Notes under the pieces: generated by a model
Told to the model about the DNA's origin: nothing
The model's database searches: none
The model's input: the letters and a program-made list of their open reading frames with translations, nothing else
Program-made: the position numbers and the translations under genes
Source of the DNA: JAHFPN01 sp963765745
GTDB lineage: Bacteria > Pseudomonadota > Alphaproteobacteria > Rhizobiales > Xanthobacteraceae
Assembly (NCBI GenBank): GCA_963765745.1
Contig: CAVXXM010000003.1
Coordinates: 930,001-994,000, forward strand
Length of the DNA: 64,000 nucleotides
Direction of reading: 5' to 3'
Part shown: piece after piece, positions 39,212 through 48,011 of the stretch
Position numbering within the stretch: the stretch's first letter is position 1
Layout: every line of letters starts with the position of its first letter

Positions 39212-40014
39212 GTTCCCACGCGCAGCGGCGCGGCGAGCTTCCGCAGCGCCGCCAGCACCGAGAGCGCGGTGATCCGGCCGGTCTTCGGGTTTTCCGAGGG
39301 CACGTTCTCGATCGTCATGCTGAAGCGGGCGGAGTCGGCGTCGACCTCGATGGTGTGGCAGTTGCGGCTGATCGACGGGTCGGCCCAGATCTCGACCCTG
39401 GTACGGTCGGGCCCAATGCCGGCGAGCGAGAGCGCGGCGGCGACGTTCAGATTCTCCGGGAAACCCACCGCCGCGTCGCGCGCGCTGCCGCTGAAGACCA
39501 GCTTGGCTTCGGTCAGGCCCTCGACCGAAATCCCGCTGGCTACAAGATACGGCGCTCCGGTGAGACCACGCGGCGGCTTGCGCGTGGTCATGCGTACCGA
39601 GTGAATGGTCCCCTCCGCGGCCGCGGTGACGGCATCGAGGCCGAGCAGCGCGCCGGTCGGCACGATGATCTGGCCGCCGCGGGCTTTGGCCAGTTCGATG
39701 AGATCCGGCCGCGTGAGCAAGGCGCCGCAGGAGAGCACCATCACGCGCTTGCCGGCCTCCAGCATCGGCCGGCATACCTGCTCGAGAATCTCCGGTGGCG
39801 CGCATTCGACCACAAGATCGGCGCGCTCGGGGATTTCACCGAGCGCCACGACCGGGCATGCAATGTGCTGGGCATCGCGCCAGGCTTTCGCTTTCGCCGC
39901 GTCGCGCGCCGAGATGCAGGCGAGCGCCAGGCCGGGCACGCCGTCGGCGAGCCGGCGCGCGAGTACGCGGCCGATGGCGCCGAGGCCGGCGATTCCGACG
40001 CGGATCGTGGTCAT
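39208..40014 (-). CDS. Aspartate dehydrogenase-like protein
   Basis: The 268-residue protein has a Rossmann NAD(P) motif (VGIAGLGAIGRVLA) and the L-aspartate dehydrogenase pattern VVECAPPEILEQV, VLSCGALLT, IIVPTGALLGLDAV, GFPENLNVAAALSLAGIG and the proposed catalytic His in SRNCHTIEVD. These enzymes convert aspartate and NAD(P) to iminoaspartate or oxaloacetate and in some bacteria feed NAD synthesis. The start MTTIRVGIAG was chosen because the nucleotide motif follows at once. It is divergent from the TctC-like gene. Confidence 0.85.
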   Translation of the reverse strand: MTTIRVGIAGLGAIGRVLARRLADGVPGLALACISARDAAKAKAWRDAQHIACPVVALGEIPERADLVVECAPPEILEQVCRPMLEAGKRVMVLSCGALLTRPDLIELAKARGGQIIVPTGALLGLDAVTAAAEGTIHSVRMTTRKPPRGLTGAPYLVASGISVEGLTEAKLVFSGSARDAAVGFPENLNVAAALSLAGIGPDRTRVEIWADPSISRNCHTIEVDADSARFSMTIENVPSENPKTGRITALSVLAALRKLAAPLRVGT

Positions 40015-40128
40015 GCAATGACTCCGGCCGAATGTGACCTGCATATGCGCGCCCGTGCGCGGCCACAAGCCATGCTTGACCCCGTCCGCCGGGCACGCAA
40101 ATCTCGGTCAAGCGAACGGGAGGATGTT

Positions 40129-41109
40129 ATGCACATGACCATTCTCGGGGCGGTGCTCGCGGCATCGCTCGCCCTCACTGGAACTGCGTCGGCACAGGAA
40201 TGGCCGGCCCGCGCGGTGACCATGGTGGTCCCGTTCGCCGCCGGCGGGCCGCAGGACACGATCGCGCGCGTGGTCGCGGCGGGCCTCGGCGAAATCCTTG
40301 GACAACAGGTCACTATTGAAAATATCGGCGGCGCCGGCGGCATGCTGGGCGGCGACAACGTCGCGCGGGCCGCGCCGGACGGCTATAAGTTCGGCCTCGG
40401 CACGGTCGGCACCCACGCCCAGGGCCAGACGCTTTACAAAAAGCCGCTCTATAACTCGGTGACCGACTTCACCCCGGTCGGACTAGTCGCGGAGACGCCG
40501 ATCGCGCTCCTTGTGCGCAAGGGTCTGCCGGTGAGCAATCTTCGTGAATTCATCGCGTACGCCAAGGCGAACCAGGCGAAGATGTCGTTCGGCTCGGCGG
40601 GTCCGGGTTCCGCCACCCATCTCGGTTGCGTCGTGGTCAACATGGTGCTTGGCCTCAAGGTCGAGCACATCGCCTATCGCGGCACCGGTCCCGCCATGCA
40701 GGATCTCCTGACCGACCGGAGCATCGATTACATCTGCGACATCATCAATACCGCGAAGCCCCAGATCGAGGGCGGCACCGTCAAGGGCCTCGCGATCATG
40801 ACCAAGGAGCGCTCGACGGTGCTGCCGAACCTCGCGACCGGACTCGAGCAAGGCGTGAAGGATTTCGAGGCCTATACCTGGACGGCGTTCTTCCTGCCCA
40901 AGGGCACGCCCGATGCGATCGTGAAGAAACTGAATGCCGCCATCGTGCAGACCATCAACACGCCGGCGGTGCGCGAGCGGCTACAGGGCATGGGCGCGCA
41001 GGTCGTGTCCAACGATCGCGCCACGCCGGAATACCTCGCGAAGTTCGTCCCCGCCGAAATCCAGAAATGGGCCGCGCCGATCAAGGCGAGCGGGGTGACG
41101 GTGGATTGA
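40129..41109 (+). CDS. Tripartite tricarboxylate transporter substrate-binding protein (Bug/TctC family)
   Basis: The 326-residue periplasmic binding protein has a signal peptide (MHMTILGAVLAASLALTGTASA) and the Bug motifs WPARAVTMVVPFAAGGPQDTIARVVA, IENIGGAGGMLGGDNVARAAPDGY, MSFGSAGPGSATHLG and VEHIAYRGTGPAMQDLL. Bug proteins capture carboxylates or other small acids for a TctAB permease. No tctA or tctB is adjacent, which is common for this large family. A GGGAGG site precedes the start. The aldolase downstream may share its transcript. Confidence 0.9.
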   Translation: MHMTILGAVLAASLALTGTASAQEWPARAVTMVVPFAAGGPQDTIARVVAAGLGEILGQQVTIENIGGAGGMLGGDNVARAAPDGYKFGLGTVGTHAQGQTLYKKPLYNSVTDFTPVGLVAETPIALLVRKGLPVSNLREFIAYAKANQAKMSFGSAGPGSATHLGCVVVNMVLGLKVEHIAYRGTGPAMQDLLTDRSIDYICDIINTAKPQIEGGTVKGLAIMTKERSTVLPNLATGLEQGVKDFEAYTWTAFFLPKGTPDAIVKKLNAAIVQTINTPAVRERLQGMGAQVVSNDRATPEYLAKFVPAEIQKWAAPIKASGVTVD

Positions 41110-41162
41110 TACGCGCGACCGAGCGTCGCTAAGAATCCAAATCTCGATCTGAACATCCCCAG

Positions 41163-41187
41163 CGGCCGGCCCTTGTCGGGCCGGCCG
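41163..41187. terminator. Strong stem-loop downstream of the Bug gene
   Basis: A perfect ten-base stem, CGGCCGGCCC/GGGCCGGCCG with a TTGTC loop, stands 53 bases after the Bug gene. There is no T-run, so it may be an attenuator, an mRNA-stabilising hairpin or a weak terminator. Confidence 0.5.
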
Positions 41188-41212
41188 TCGCGCGAAAGAG
41201 AGCGGAACCTCC

Positions 41213-41976
41213 ATGCAACTGCAGCGTAATTCCTTCAAACAGGCTCTTGCGGCAAGCCGGCTGCAAATCGGGCTCTGGTGCAGCCTGCCAGCAACATCGC
41301 GGCCGAGATCGTCGCCGACAGTGGCTTCGACTGGCTGTTGCTCGATAGCGAACACGCGCCGAACGAGATTCCGGGATTGCTGTCGCAATTGCAGGCCGTT
41401 CGGCACGGCCCGGCGGCGCCCGTGGTGCGCGTGGCGTGGAACGATCTGGTGATGATCAAGCGCGCGCTCGATATCGGCGCGCAATCCCTGCTGGTTCCGC
41501 TCATTGACAATGCCGAGCAGGCCCAGCTTGCCGTGCGCGCGACGCGCTATCCGCCGGGCGGCAACCGCGGAGTTGCGGGAAGCACGCGCGCCGCCGGCTA
41601 TGGCCGGATCCCCAACTATCTCAAGACCGCAAACGAGGAAATCTGCGTCATCGTTCAGGCCGAGACGCGCACGGCGCTGGATAACATCGAGGCCATAGCG
41701 AAGGTCGAGGGCGTCGATGGCGTCTTTATCGGGCCCAACGATCTGGCGGCCTCGCTCGGCCATACCGGCAATACCCAGCACCCCGACGTACAGAAAGCGA
41801 TCGAGAGCGCGGGCCGGAGGCTACGGGCGGTCGGCAAGGCGGCCGGCATCCTCGCGTTTCCGGAGGAAGAGGCGCGGCGCTATATCGGCTGGGGCTACAG
41901 CTTCGTCGCGGTCGGCGGCGACACGGCCCTGCTCGGCAACGGCGCGGACGCGCTGGCGAAGAAGTTCAAAGCATAA
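41213..41976 (+). CDS. HpcH/HpaI family aldolase (one frameshift)
   Basis: This class II metal-dependent aldolase acts on 2-keto-3-deoxy acids, for example 2,4-dihydroxyhept-2-enedioate. The N-terminus MQLQRNSFKQALAASRLQIGLWCSLP shifts frame near 41290 and continues SNIAAEIVADSGFDWLLLDSEHAPN, LLVPLIDNAEQAQLAVRATRYPPGG, VIVQAETRTALDNIEAI (metal-binding Glu), GVDGVFIGPNDLAASLGH (metal-binding Asp) and FVAVGGDTALL. The span fits about 254 residues with one missing base. It follows the Bug transporter gene after a stem-loop. Confidence 0.85.
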
Positions 41977-42088
41977 AAGCACCGCTGTTCACGGACTTTT
42001 GACGAGCTCGTCGAAGAGCGGCATCTGCAATCATGCGGTATGATCCACGACCATTCGCGCGGCGTAGCCGCCGCTCAAGGGAGGCACC

Positions 42089-42733
42089 ATGAAATCCATC
42101 GGCCGGCGTGAATGTCTGGTCGGCGGCGTGCTCGGGGCGGCCACGATCTTCGGCCTCGACCTGACCCTGCACCCCGGCGCGGCCGCGCAAGTCCGTGCCG
42201 GCGCAGCGGCGCCCGCGTTCACGTTGCCGGCCTCGAACGGCCGCACTGTTTCGCTCGCCGACTTCAAAGGCAAGACGCTGGTGCTCGAATGGTCGAACCA
42301 CGATTGCCCGTACGTGGGCAAGCACTACCGCGGCAACAACATGCAGATGCTGCAGAAGAAGTGGACCGCGCGGGACGTCGTGTGGCTGACGGTGATTTCT
42401 TCGGCGCCGGGCATGCAGGGTCACGTCACCGCGGCGGAAGCAAACAAGCTCACGGTCGAACGCGGCGCGGCGCCGAGCGCGGTGCTGCTCGACCCGAAGG
42501 GCGCGGCCGGCCGCGCCTATGGCGCGCGGGTCACGCCGCACATGTTCGTCATCTCCGGCGACGGCATGGTGGTCTATGCCGGCGGGATCGACGACAAGCA
42601 ATCGGCGCAAATCGAGGACCTCAAGACCGCGCGCAATTTCGTCGATAGCGCGTTGACGGAACTGGCGCAGGGAAAGCCGATTTCCGTCTCCGGCGCGCGT
42701 GCCTACGGCTGCAGCGTCAAATACGGGTCGTAA
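42089..42733 (+). CDS. Exported thioredoxin-fold (peroxiredoxin-like) protein
   Basis: The 214-residue protein has an N-terminal export signal (MKSIGRRECLVGGVLGAATIFG) with an RR pair, so either Sec or Tat export is possible. The redoxin fold has APAFTLPASNGRTVSLADFKGKTLVLEW and the active-site loop SNHDCPYVGKHY with a single Cys 73 and no CXXC. GARVTPHMFVISGDGMVVYAG is the cis-Pro region. C208 near the end (GCSVKY) may form a disulfide. It probably acts in peroxide or thiol chemistry in the periplasm. An AGGGAGG site lies upstream of the start. Confidence 0.8.
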   Translation: MKSIGRRECLVGGVLGAATIFGLDLTLHPGAAAQVRAGAAAPAFTLPASNGRTVSLADFKGKTLVLEWSNHDCPYVGKHYRGNNMQMLQKKWTARDVVWLTVISSAPGMQGHVTAAEANKLTVERGAAPSAVLLDPKGAAGRAYGARVTPHMFVISGDGMVVYAGGIDDKQSAQIEDLKTARNFVDSALTELAQGKPISVSGARAYGCSVKYGS

Positions 42734-42753
42734 GCGAGCCGGCGGCGCGCCGC

Positions 42754-44793
42754 CTAACCGGCTTCGTCGGTGAACTTCACCTTCCAGTGCGAGCCGTCGC
42801 AGAACGGCTTGTTCTTCGACGCGCCGCAGCGGCACAGCGCATAGTGATCGTGCACGGCGCCGTCGCTCCAGTGGTCGGTACGCAAGGGGATATTGCCCTC
42901 GATCTCGTAGGGACCGTTCTTGCGGATACGGATACCGGGTGGATCGTTGCGCCTGGGGCCGAGTTCATCGTTTCGCGTATAGCGCAGCGCGCCCGAGGGG
43001 CAGCGGGTGACGATTTCAATGACGCGCTCGACCTTGTCGCGGTCGGCCTGGATCCAGGGCCGCTCGCCGACCCGAAACACGGTCGATAAATTCTTGTGGC
43101 ATTGCTCGGACGCGGAACATTGCAGCCGATTGAAATGGACGATGATTTCCGCACCGCGATAGTCGCGTGACTGGTCAGGTGTGCGATCCGGCTCGTTCGC
43201 GTCGAAGGCGCTGGAAAATCCGATCCGCGCGTGGCTGCCGTCGCAGAACGGCTTGTTCTTCGAGGCGCCGCAGCGGCAGAGCGCCATCTCGGGGCTCGTC
43301 TGCAGCGGCTGGCCATCCGCGCCGACAAACCGCTCCAGGTTCGTCACCAGCAGCGGCCCGTTGAGCGAAGGCTTGATCGCCCGCTCCTGCGCGGCCTCGA
43401 CGGCGCGGAATTCGCCAAGCTCCGCCACGGCGTTCCAGGTCTTGTCGGCGGGCGCGAATTGGAGGCTCAAGGCCTGCAGCCCGGCAGCCGCCTCCTCGAC
43501 CTCGACCGGCAGCCGCCCGCTCTGCGAGGCGATGATGCCGGTCGCTAGCGTCGCGAGCTCCCGCAGCCGTTCGCCGAAAAATACCCAGGCCGAGCGCTTG
43601 TGCGGAAGCAAATGAATGTCGCGGTTGTAGCCGAAGCCGGGGCCCGCGGTTTTTCCCGCCAGGCGATGGCCGTGCCCGACCGGCATCTTGGTGAGCGCCT
43701 CGCCCAAGGGCCGCAGCACGTTGGTCATCAAGTGCAGGCTGGCGAGCGAAAGCTTCCGCAGCTCGTCCTCGCTCTCGTCGGTATGGGCGAAGAAGCGCAG
43801 CAGGATCAGAAGCATCGTGTCGTAGCCGACATTGAACAACTCGGCGACCTGGTGCGTGAGCGGATCGGAGATCGGCGTCCCGCCGGTCGTGTCGTCGTAG
43901 AAGCGGGTCATCGGGTTGGTGACAACCGGCCGAACCGGATCGAACGTTGTGCCACTCGCCTTGGCTTGTTCGAGCGCCTGCTTGTATTCGTCGTGGATGG
44001 CGCGGAAGACCCAGAAATGCGCGTCCGGATGCGCCTTGGTCGGCGCCTCGCCTTGCTCGATCACCATCTGCAACGCCGCCTTCGCGCTGTTGCGGTCGGA
44101 AACCGGCAAGAGCTTGTCGGCGAAATGGACGAAGCGCGCGTTGGCCTGCGCCTCGGGCGGCCCGATGAACAGCTCCTGCTCCGGGATGCAATCGAAGCCG
44201 CTCATGATCTTGTGATAGAATTCGCCCTGGGTCTTGAAATCGATATCGAACGGCTCGCAGCCTTCGAGCGCGAGCTTCTCGGCGGCTGCCAGGCCCGGCG
44301 ACTTGTGCGCACCGCGCCGCGCCGCGACCCGTTCGCGCATCGTGTCGGCAGCCGCCTGCTCCTCGGGCGGAAGCAGGCCGGCCTCGGGCATTTCCACGCA
44401 CATGAAACGCTCCATCGTCTCCAGCGAGAACGGTTCGAGCGTCATATGATCGTCGATCGGGATCGCCGAGCGCGGCACCGGAAAATTGGTGCGCCGGAAA
44501 TGCGGCGCGCCGCCGATGGCGGTGATGATGTTGGTGAGCTGCGTCAGGTGCAGCATTTCCTCGACGCTGACCATGACCAGCCGCCGCTTCCAGCGCTTGA
44601 CCATCTCGGCTTGCGCCGCATTGAGGCCGCCCTCGTCCGGATGGGTCTTCAGCGAATAGGCGGCGAACAGATAGATGCAGGCGACGCCGTGCTCGAGCTC
44701 GCAGGCGCGCGACAGCAAATAGATCAGCTCCTCGCGCGTGCGCACGGGCGCGATGTGGGAGCGGTTCAGTGCCTGGGCCTGCCCGTGCTGCAT
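42754..44793 (-). CDS. Ferritin-like protein fused to a ferredoxin-like domain and two CDGSH iron-sulfur domains
   Basis: The 679-residue protein starts with a ferritin-like four-helix domain of the VioB/iminophenylpyruvate-dimer-synthase type (about 15-400). Probable metal ligands are E34-H35, E78-E79-x-x-H82 and E191. A linker (400-490) leads to a first CDGSH motif (C506 to H521, CRCGASKNKPFCDGSH). A divergent 4Fe-4S domain follows with C559, C565 and C598 (LQCSASEQCHKNL and VTRCPSGALRY). A second CDGSH motif with identical sequence (654-669) ends the protein. CDGSH domains bind 2Fe-2S through three Cys and one His and often act in redox or iron sensing. There is no signal peptide, so it is cytoplasmic. 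It stands alone beside tRNA-Gln. The reaction is unknown; a diiron oxygenase-type chemistry fed by Fe-S clusters is a fair guess. Confidence 0.88.
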   Translation of the reverse strand: MQHGQAQALNRSHIAPVRTREELIYLLSRACELEHGVACIYLFAAYSLKTHPDEGGLNAAQAEMVKRWKRRLVMVSVEEMLHLTQLTNIITAIGGAPHFRRTNFPVPRSAIPIDDHMTLEPFSLETMERFMCVEMPEAGLLPPEEQAAADTMRERVAARRGAHKSPGLAAAEKLALEGCEPFDIDFKTQGEFYHKIMSGFDCIPEQELFIGPPEAQANARFVHFADKLLPVSDRNSAKAALQMVIEQGEAPTKAHPDAHFWVFRAIHDEYKQALEQAKASGTTFDPVRPVVTNPMTRFYDDTTGGTPISDPLTHQVAELFNVGYDTMLLILLRFFAHTDESEDELRKLSLASLHLMTNVLRPLGEALTKMPVGHGHRLAGKTAGPGFGYNRDIHLLPHKRSAWVFFGERLRELATLATGIIASQSGRLPVEVEEAAAGLQALSLQFAPADKTWNAVAELGEFRAVEAAQERAIKPSLNGPLLVTNLERFVGADGQPLQTSPEMALCRCGASKNKPFCDGSHARIGFSSAFDANEPDRTPDQSRDYRGAEIIVHFNRLQCSASEQCHKNLSTVFRVGERPWIQADRDKVERVIEIVTRCPSGALRYTRNDELGPRRNDPPGIRIRKNGPYEIEGNIPLRTDHWSDGAVHDHYALCRCGASKNKPFCDGSHWKVKFTDEAG

Positions 44794-44870
44794 GCGGCTT
44801 TCTCGGGAGAGCGCATCGATCTCCCCGAATTGTGCAATCTTTGGGCGGACGGCGGAAGCGCGCGGCGGTT

Positions 44871-44944
44871 TGGCTGGGGGACTAGGATTCGAACCTAGAT
44901 TGACGGAGTCAGAGTCCGCTGTTCTACCGTTGAACTATCCCCCA
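44871..44944 (-). tRNA. tRNA-Gln (anticodon CTG)
   Basis: A complete cloverleaf is readable on the minus strand. The acceptor stem is TGGGGGA/TCCCCCA, and the D arm contains AGTTCAACGGTAGAAC. The anticodon stem GCGGA/TCCGT carries the loop CTCTGAC with anticodon CTG, and the T arm contains GGTTCGAATCC. The discriminator is G, and the CCA end is encoded (44871-44873). Confidence 0.96.
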
Positions 44945-45216
44945 AGCGGCAAGCGAAGTCGCCGACGGGTGCGCGAGCTTGGCACAAGCGCGGGCGCGGC
45001 GGCGCGGGCCGTACCTAAACGAGGCATCCTAGCCAGGCAAGGATCGGCCTGAAGCGCGGCACGGGCCGGCGGCCGTGGCGCCTTTTGCCCTTAGGCCTTG
45101 AATCGACAGAGTTTTCCACATGCGCGGCCAACAATGCTGCTATGCGGTAAGTGTTAGTGATTGCACTGTAATACCAGCCTATATGGGTCTCGAACGCTCC
45201 CTCCAGCGAGGTCCCC

Positions 45217-45477
45217 ATGACCACAATCGCATTTCCGACCCTCGCCCGCGCCACGCCGCGGCTGAAGGCGATCGGCCGTTTCTTTGCCGACATTACCCAA
45301 GGCATCCACGATGCGCGCGAGATCGAGAACCGCTACGAAACCCTCTCGCGCATGAGCGACGAGGCGCTGGCCTGCCGCGGGATCAGCCGCGACGACATCC
45401 CGCTCGTGGCGGTAACCGGCAGAAAGGTTCCTGAGGTTTCCTGCCGGACCGATTCAAGCGCTTCAGGTTTCAATTGA
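45217..45477 (+). CDS. DUF1127-type small protein
   Basis: The 86-residue protein has an N-terminal amphipathic part (FPTLARATPRLKAIGRFFADITQGI) and the core ENRYETLSRMSDEALACRGISRDDIP, as in DUF1127 proteins, which in alphaproteobacteria are linked to phosphate and carbon regulation and RNA turnover. The last 20 residues after VAVTGRK do not look conserved. It lies beyond tRNA-Gln, after a 272-base gap in which I see no other gene. Confidence 0.75.
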   Translation: MTTIAFPTLARATPRLKAIGRFFADITQGIHDAREIENRYETLSRMSDEALACRGISRDDIPLVAVTGRKVPEVSCRTDSSASGFN

Positions 45478-45569
45478 ACAAGCGCGGTTTCGGAAGGTTT
45501 GAACGACGAATTCGCGAGTCGCGGCAGCCGCTTGGCCGGTGCGGCTCGCGTTTCGATTCAGGGTCTGCC

Positions 45570-46769
45570 TTACTTCTTCTCGCCCCGAAACGCCGGACGG
45601 CCGGCCTTGAGCGCCCGCTTGATCTCCTCGGTATGCTCGCCCAAGCGCGGCGAGGGATGATCGTAGCGCAGCGGCGTCGCGGACATCGTGATCGGCGTCC
45701 GCACGCCGGGAATGGTGACCCCGCCCTCGGCGCCCTCGGGCAGATCGACCCGCATCTTACGGTGCTTTATCTGCGGATCGGCGAATACCTCGGCGATATC
45801 GGAGATCGGCCCGGCCGGTACGCCCGCTTTTTCGAGCGCGGCGAGCAGATCCGCTCGCGTGCGTTTGCCGGTGCGCTCGATCAGCGCCGGGATGAGCACT
45901 CCGCGGTTCAAGTTACGGTCGCCATTGGTGGTAAAGCGCGGATCGGTTTTGAATTCGGTCAGCCCCAGCACGTCGCAGAAATTGCGGAACTGGCTGTCGT
46001 TGCCGACCGTGATGATCATGTGGCCGTCGGAAGTCGGGAACACCTGATAGGGCACCACGTTCGGATGCGCATTGCCCATGCGCTTGGGCGGTTTGCCGGA
46101 CACGAGATAATTGAGCGCCTGGTTGGCCAGCACGCTCGCCTGCACGTCGAACAGCGCGAGATCAATGTGCTGCCCCTGCCCGCTCTTGGCGCGCGCGATC
46201 AGCGCCGCCTCGATGGCGACCACCGCGTAAACACCGGTGAAGACGTCGGCATAGGCAACGCCGACGCGCATCGGCTCGCGGTCCGGCTCGCCGGTGATGT
46301 CCATGATGCCGCCCATGCCCTGGATGATGAGGTCGTAGCCGGGGCGGTGCGCGTAAGGCCCGTCCTGGCCGAAGCCGGTGATCGAACAATAGATCAGCGC
46401 CGGATTGACCTGCTTCACGCTCTCGTAGTCGAGGCCGTAATTCTTGAGATCGCCGACCTTGTAGTTTTCGATCAGCGCGTCGGCTTCGCGAGCCAGCGCG
46501 AGCACCAGCGCGCGGTCCTCCTCCTTGCTCAGATCGGCGGCGACCGAGCGCTTGTTGCGGTTGATCGCGTGATAATAGGCGGCGGAAAGATTCTCGCCCT
46601 GCTTGCCTTCGACATAGGGCGGGCCCCAGGCCCGCGTGTCGTCGCCGGCGCCGGGCCGCTCGATCTTGATCACATCGGCGCCGAGATCGGCCAGCACCTG
46701 CCCGGCCCATGGGCCGGCCAGCACGCGCGCGAGTTCGAGGACTTTCAGGCCGTGCAGGGGTGCGGGCAT
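45570..46769 (-). CDS. Class III CoA-transferase (CaiB/BaiF), probably succinyl-CoA:glutarate CoA-transferase
   Basis: The 399-residue protein is a family III CoA-transferase: GLKVLELARVLAGPWAGQVLADLGADVIKIE, NRNKRSVAADL, SITGFGQDGPYAHRPGYDLIIQGMGG (catalytic Asp 146) and RDLNRG-like NRNLNRGVLIPALIE. It lies directly downstream of glutaryl-CoA dehydrogenase on the same strand (four-base gap), a pairing typical of the glutarate branch of lysine and tryptophan breakdown. There it would form glutaryl-CoA from glutarate. The specific substrate is inferred from the neighbour. Confidence 0.85.
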   Translation of the reverse strand: MPAPLHGLKVLELARVLAGPWAGQVLADLGADVIKIERPGAGDDTRAWGPPYVEGKQGENLSAAYYHAINRNKRSVAADLSKEEDRALVLALAREADALIENYKVGDLKNYGLDYESVKQVNPALIYCSITGFGQDGPYAHRPGYDLIIQGMGGIMDITGEPDREPMRVGVAYADVFTGVYAVVAIEAALIARAKSGQGQHIDLALFDVQASVLANQALNYLVSGKPPKRMGNAHPNVVPYQVFPTSDGHMIITVGNDSQFRNFCDVLGLTEFKTDPRFTTNGDRNLNRGVLIPALIERTGKRTRADLLAALEKAGVPAGPISDIAEVFADPQIKHRKMRVDLPEGAEGGVTIPGVRTPITMSATPLRYDHPSPRLGEHTEEIKRALKAGRPAFRGEKK

Positions 46770-46773
46770 CGAC

Positions 46774-47994
46774 TCAGTTGAACGCTTGTATTCCGGTAAT
46801 GGCGCGCCCCAGGATCAGCGCGTGGATGTCGTGGGTGCCTTCGTAGGTGTTGACGGTTTCCAGGTTCGCCGCGTGGCGCATCACATGATATTCGCCGGCA
46901 ATGCCGTTGGCGCCGTGCATGTCGCGCGCGGCGCGCGCGATATCGAGCGCCTTGCCGCAATTATTGCGCTTGATGAGGGATACAAGCTCGAGCGGGCAGT
47001 TGCCCTCGTCCATCAGACGCGAAGCGCGTAGCGCCGCCTGCAGGCCGAGCGCGATCTCGGTCTCCATGTCGGCGAGCTTTTTCTGGATCAGCTGATTGGC
47101 GGCGAGTGGCCGACCGAACTGCTTGCGGTCCATCGTGTAGCTGCGCGCGGCATGGAAGCAGAACTCGGCCGCCCCCATGGCGCCCCAGGCGATGCCGAGC
47201 CGGGCGCGGTGCAGGCAGCCGAACGGGCCCTTGAGGCCGGAGACGTTCGGCAACAGCGCATCTTCGGGCACCTCGACGCCTTCCATCACGATTTCGCCGG
47301 TGATGGAGACGCGGAGCGACAGTTTTCCCTCGATCTTCGGCGTCGAGAGCCCTTTGGCGCCGCGCTCCAAGATAAAGCCGCGGATCGCGCCGTCGTGGGC
47401 GTCGGACTTGGCCCAGATCACGAATACGTCGGCGATCGGCGCATTGGTGATCCAGAGCTTGTTGCCGGTGAGCCGATAGCCGTTCGCGGTTTTCTCCGCG
47501 CGCGTGCGCATGCCGCCGGGATCGGAGCCGTGATCGGGCTCGGTCAGCCCGAAGCAGCCGACCCACTCGCCGCTGGCGAGTTTGGGGAGGTATTTCTGGC
47601 GCTGCGTTTCGCCGCCATAGGCATAGATCGGATACATGACGAGCGACGACTGCACGCTCATCGAGGAGCGAAATCCGGAATCGACCCGTTCGATCTCGCG
47701 CACCGCGAGCCCGTAGCAGACGTAGCTCAGGTCCGCGCCGCCATATTGCTCGGGAATGGTGGAGCCCAGCAGCCCGAGCTTGCCCATCTCGGTCACCACC
47801 GCACGATCGAACTTCTCGTCGCGATAGGAAGCGACCACGCGCGGCAGCAGCTTGTCCTGCGCGTAGGCGCGTGCGGTATCGCGCACCTGACGCTCTTCCG
47901 CTGAGAGTTGGCCCTCAAGGTCGAATGGATCGGCCCAATCGAAGGCCGCGCGGGCGGGCGCAGTCTGCCCGGTCGATGCGCGCGCTTTGCTCAT
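46774..47994 (-). CDS. Glutaryl-CoA dehydrogenase
   Basis: This FAD-dependent acyl-CoA dehydrogenase of 406 residues would oxidise and decarboxylate glutaryl-CoA to crotonyl-CoA. The GCDH pattern is clear: WADPFDLEGQLSAEERQVRDTARAYAQDKLLPRV near the N-terminus, CFGLTEPDHGSDPGGMRTRA (FAD-binding loop) and the catalytic base Glu 385 in NTYEGTHDIHALILGRAITG. It precedes the CoA-transferase and may share a transcript with the OHCU/HIU fusion gene upstream, although that gene serves another pathway. Confidence 0.92.
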   Translation of the reverse strand: MSKARASTGQTAPARAAFDWADPFDLEGQLSAEERQVRDTARAYAQDKLLPRVVASYRDEKFDRAVVTEMGKLGLLGSTIPEQYGGADLSYVCYGLAVREIERVDSGFRSSMSVQSSLVMYPIYAYGGETQRQKYLPKLASGEWVGCFGLTEPDHGSDPGGMRTRAEKTANGYRLTGNKLWITNAPIADVFVIWAKSDAHDGAIRGFILERGAKGLSTPKIEGKLSLRVSITGEIVMEGVEVPEDALLPNVSGLKGPFGCLHRARLGIAWGAMGAAEFCFHAARSYTMDRKQFGRPLAANQLIQKKLADMETEIALGLQAALRASRLMDEGNCPLELVSLIKRNNCGKALDIARAARDMHGANGIAGEYHVMRHAANLETVNTYEGTHDIHALILGRAITGIQAFN

Positions 47995-48011
47995 CCTTGC
48001 CTCCTCGCCGC

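Noticed and set aside
41163..41187. A classical rho-independent terminator
   Set aside because: The stem is perfect but there is no following T-run, so it is reported only as a stem-loop with moderate confidence.
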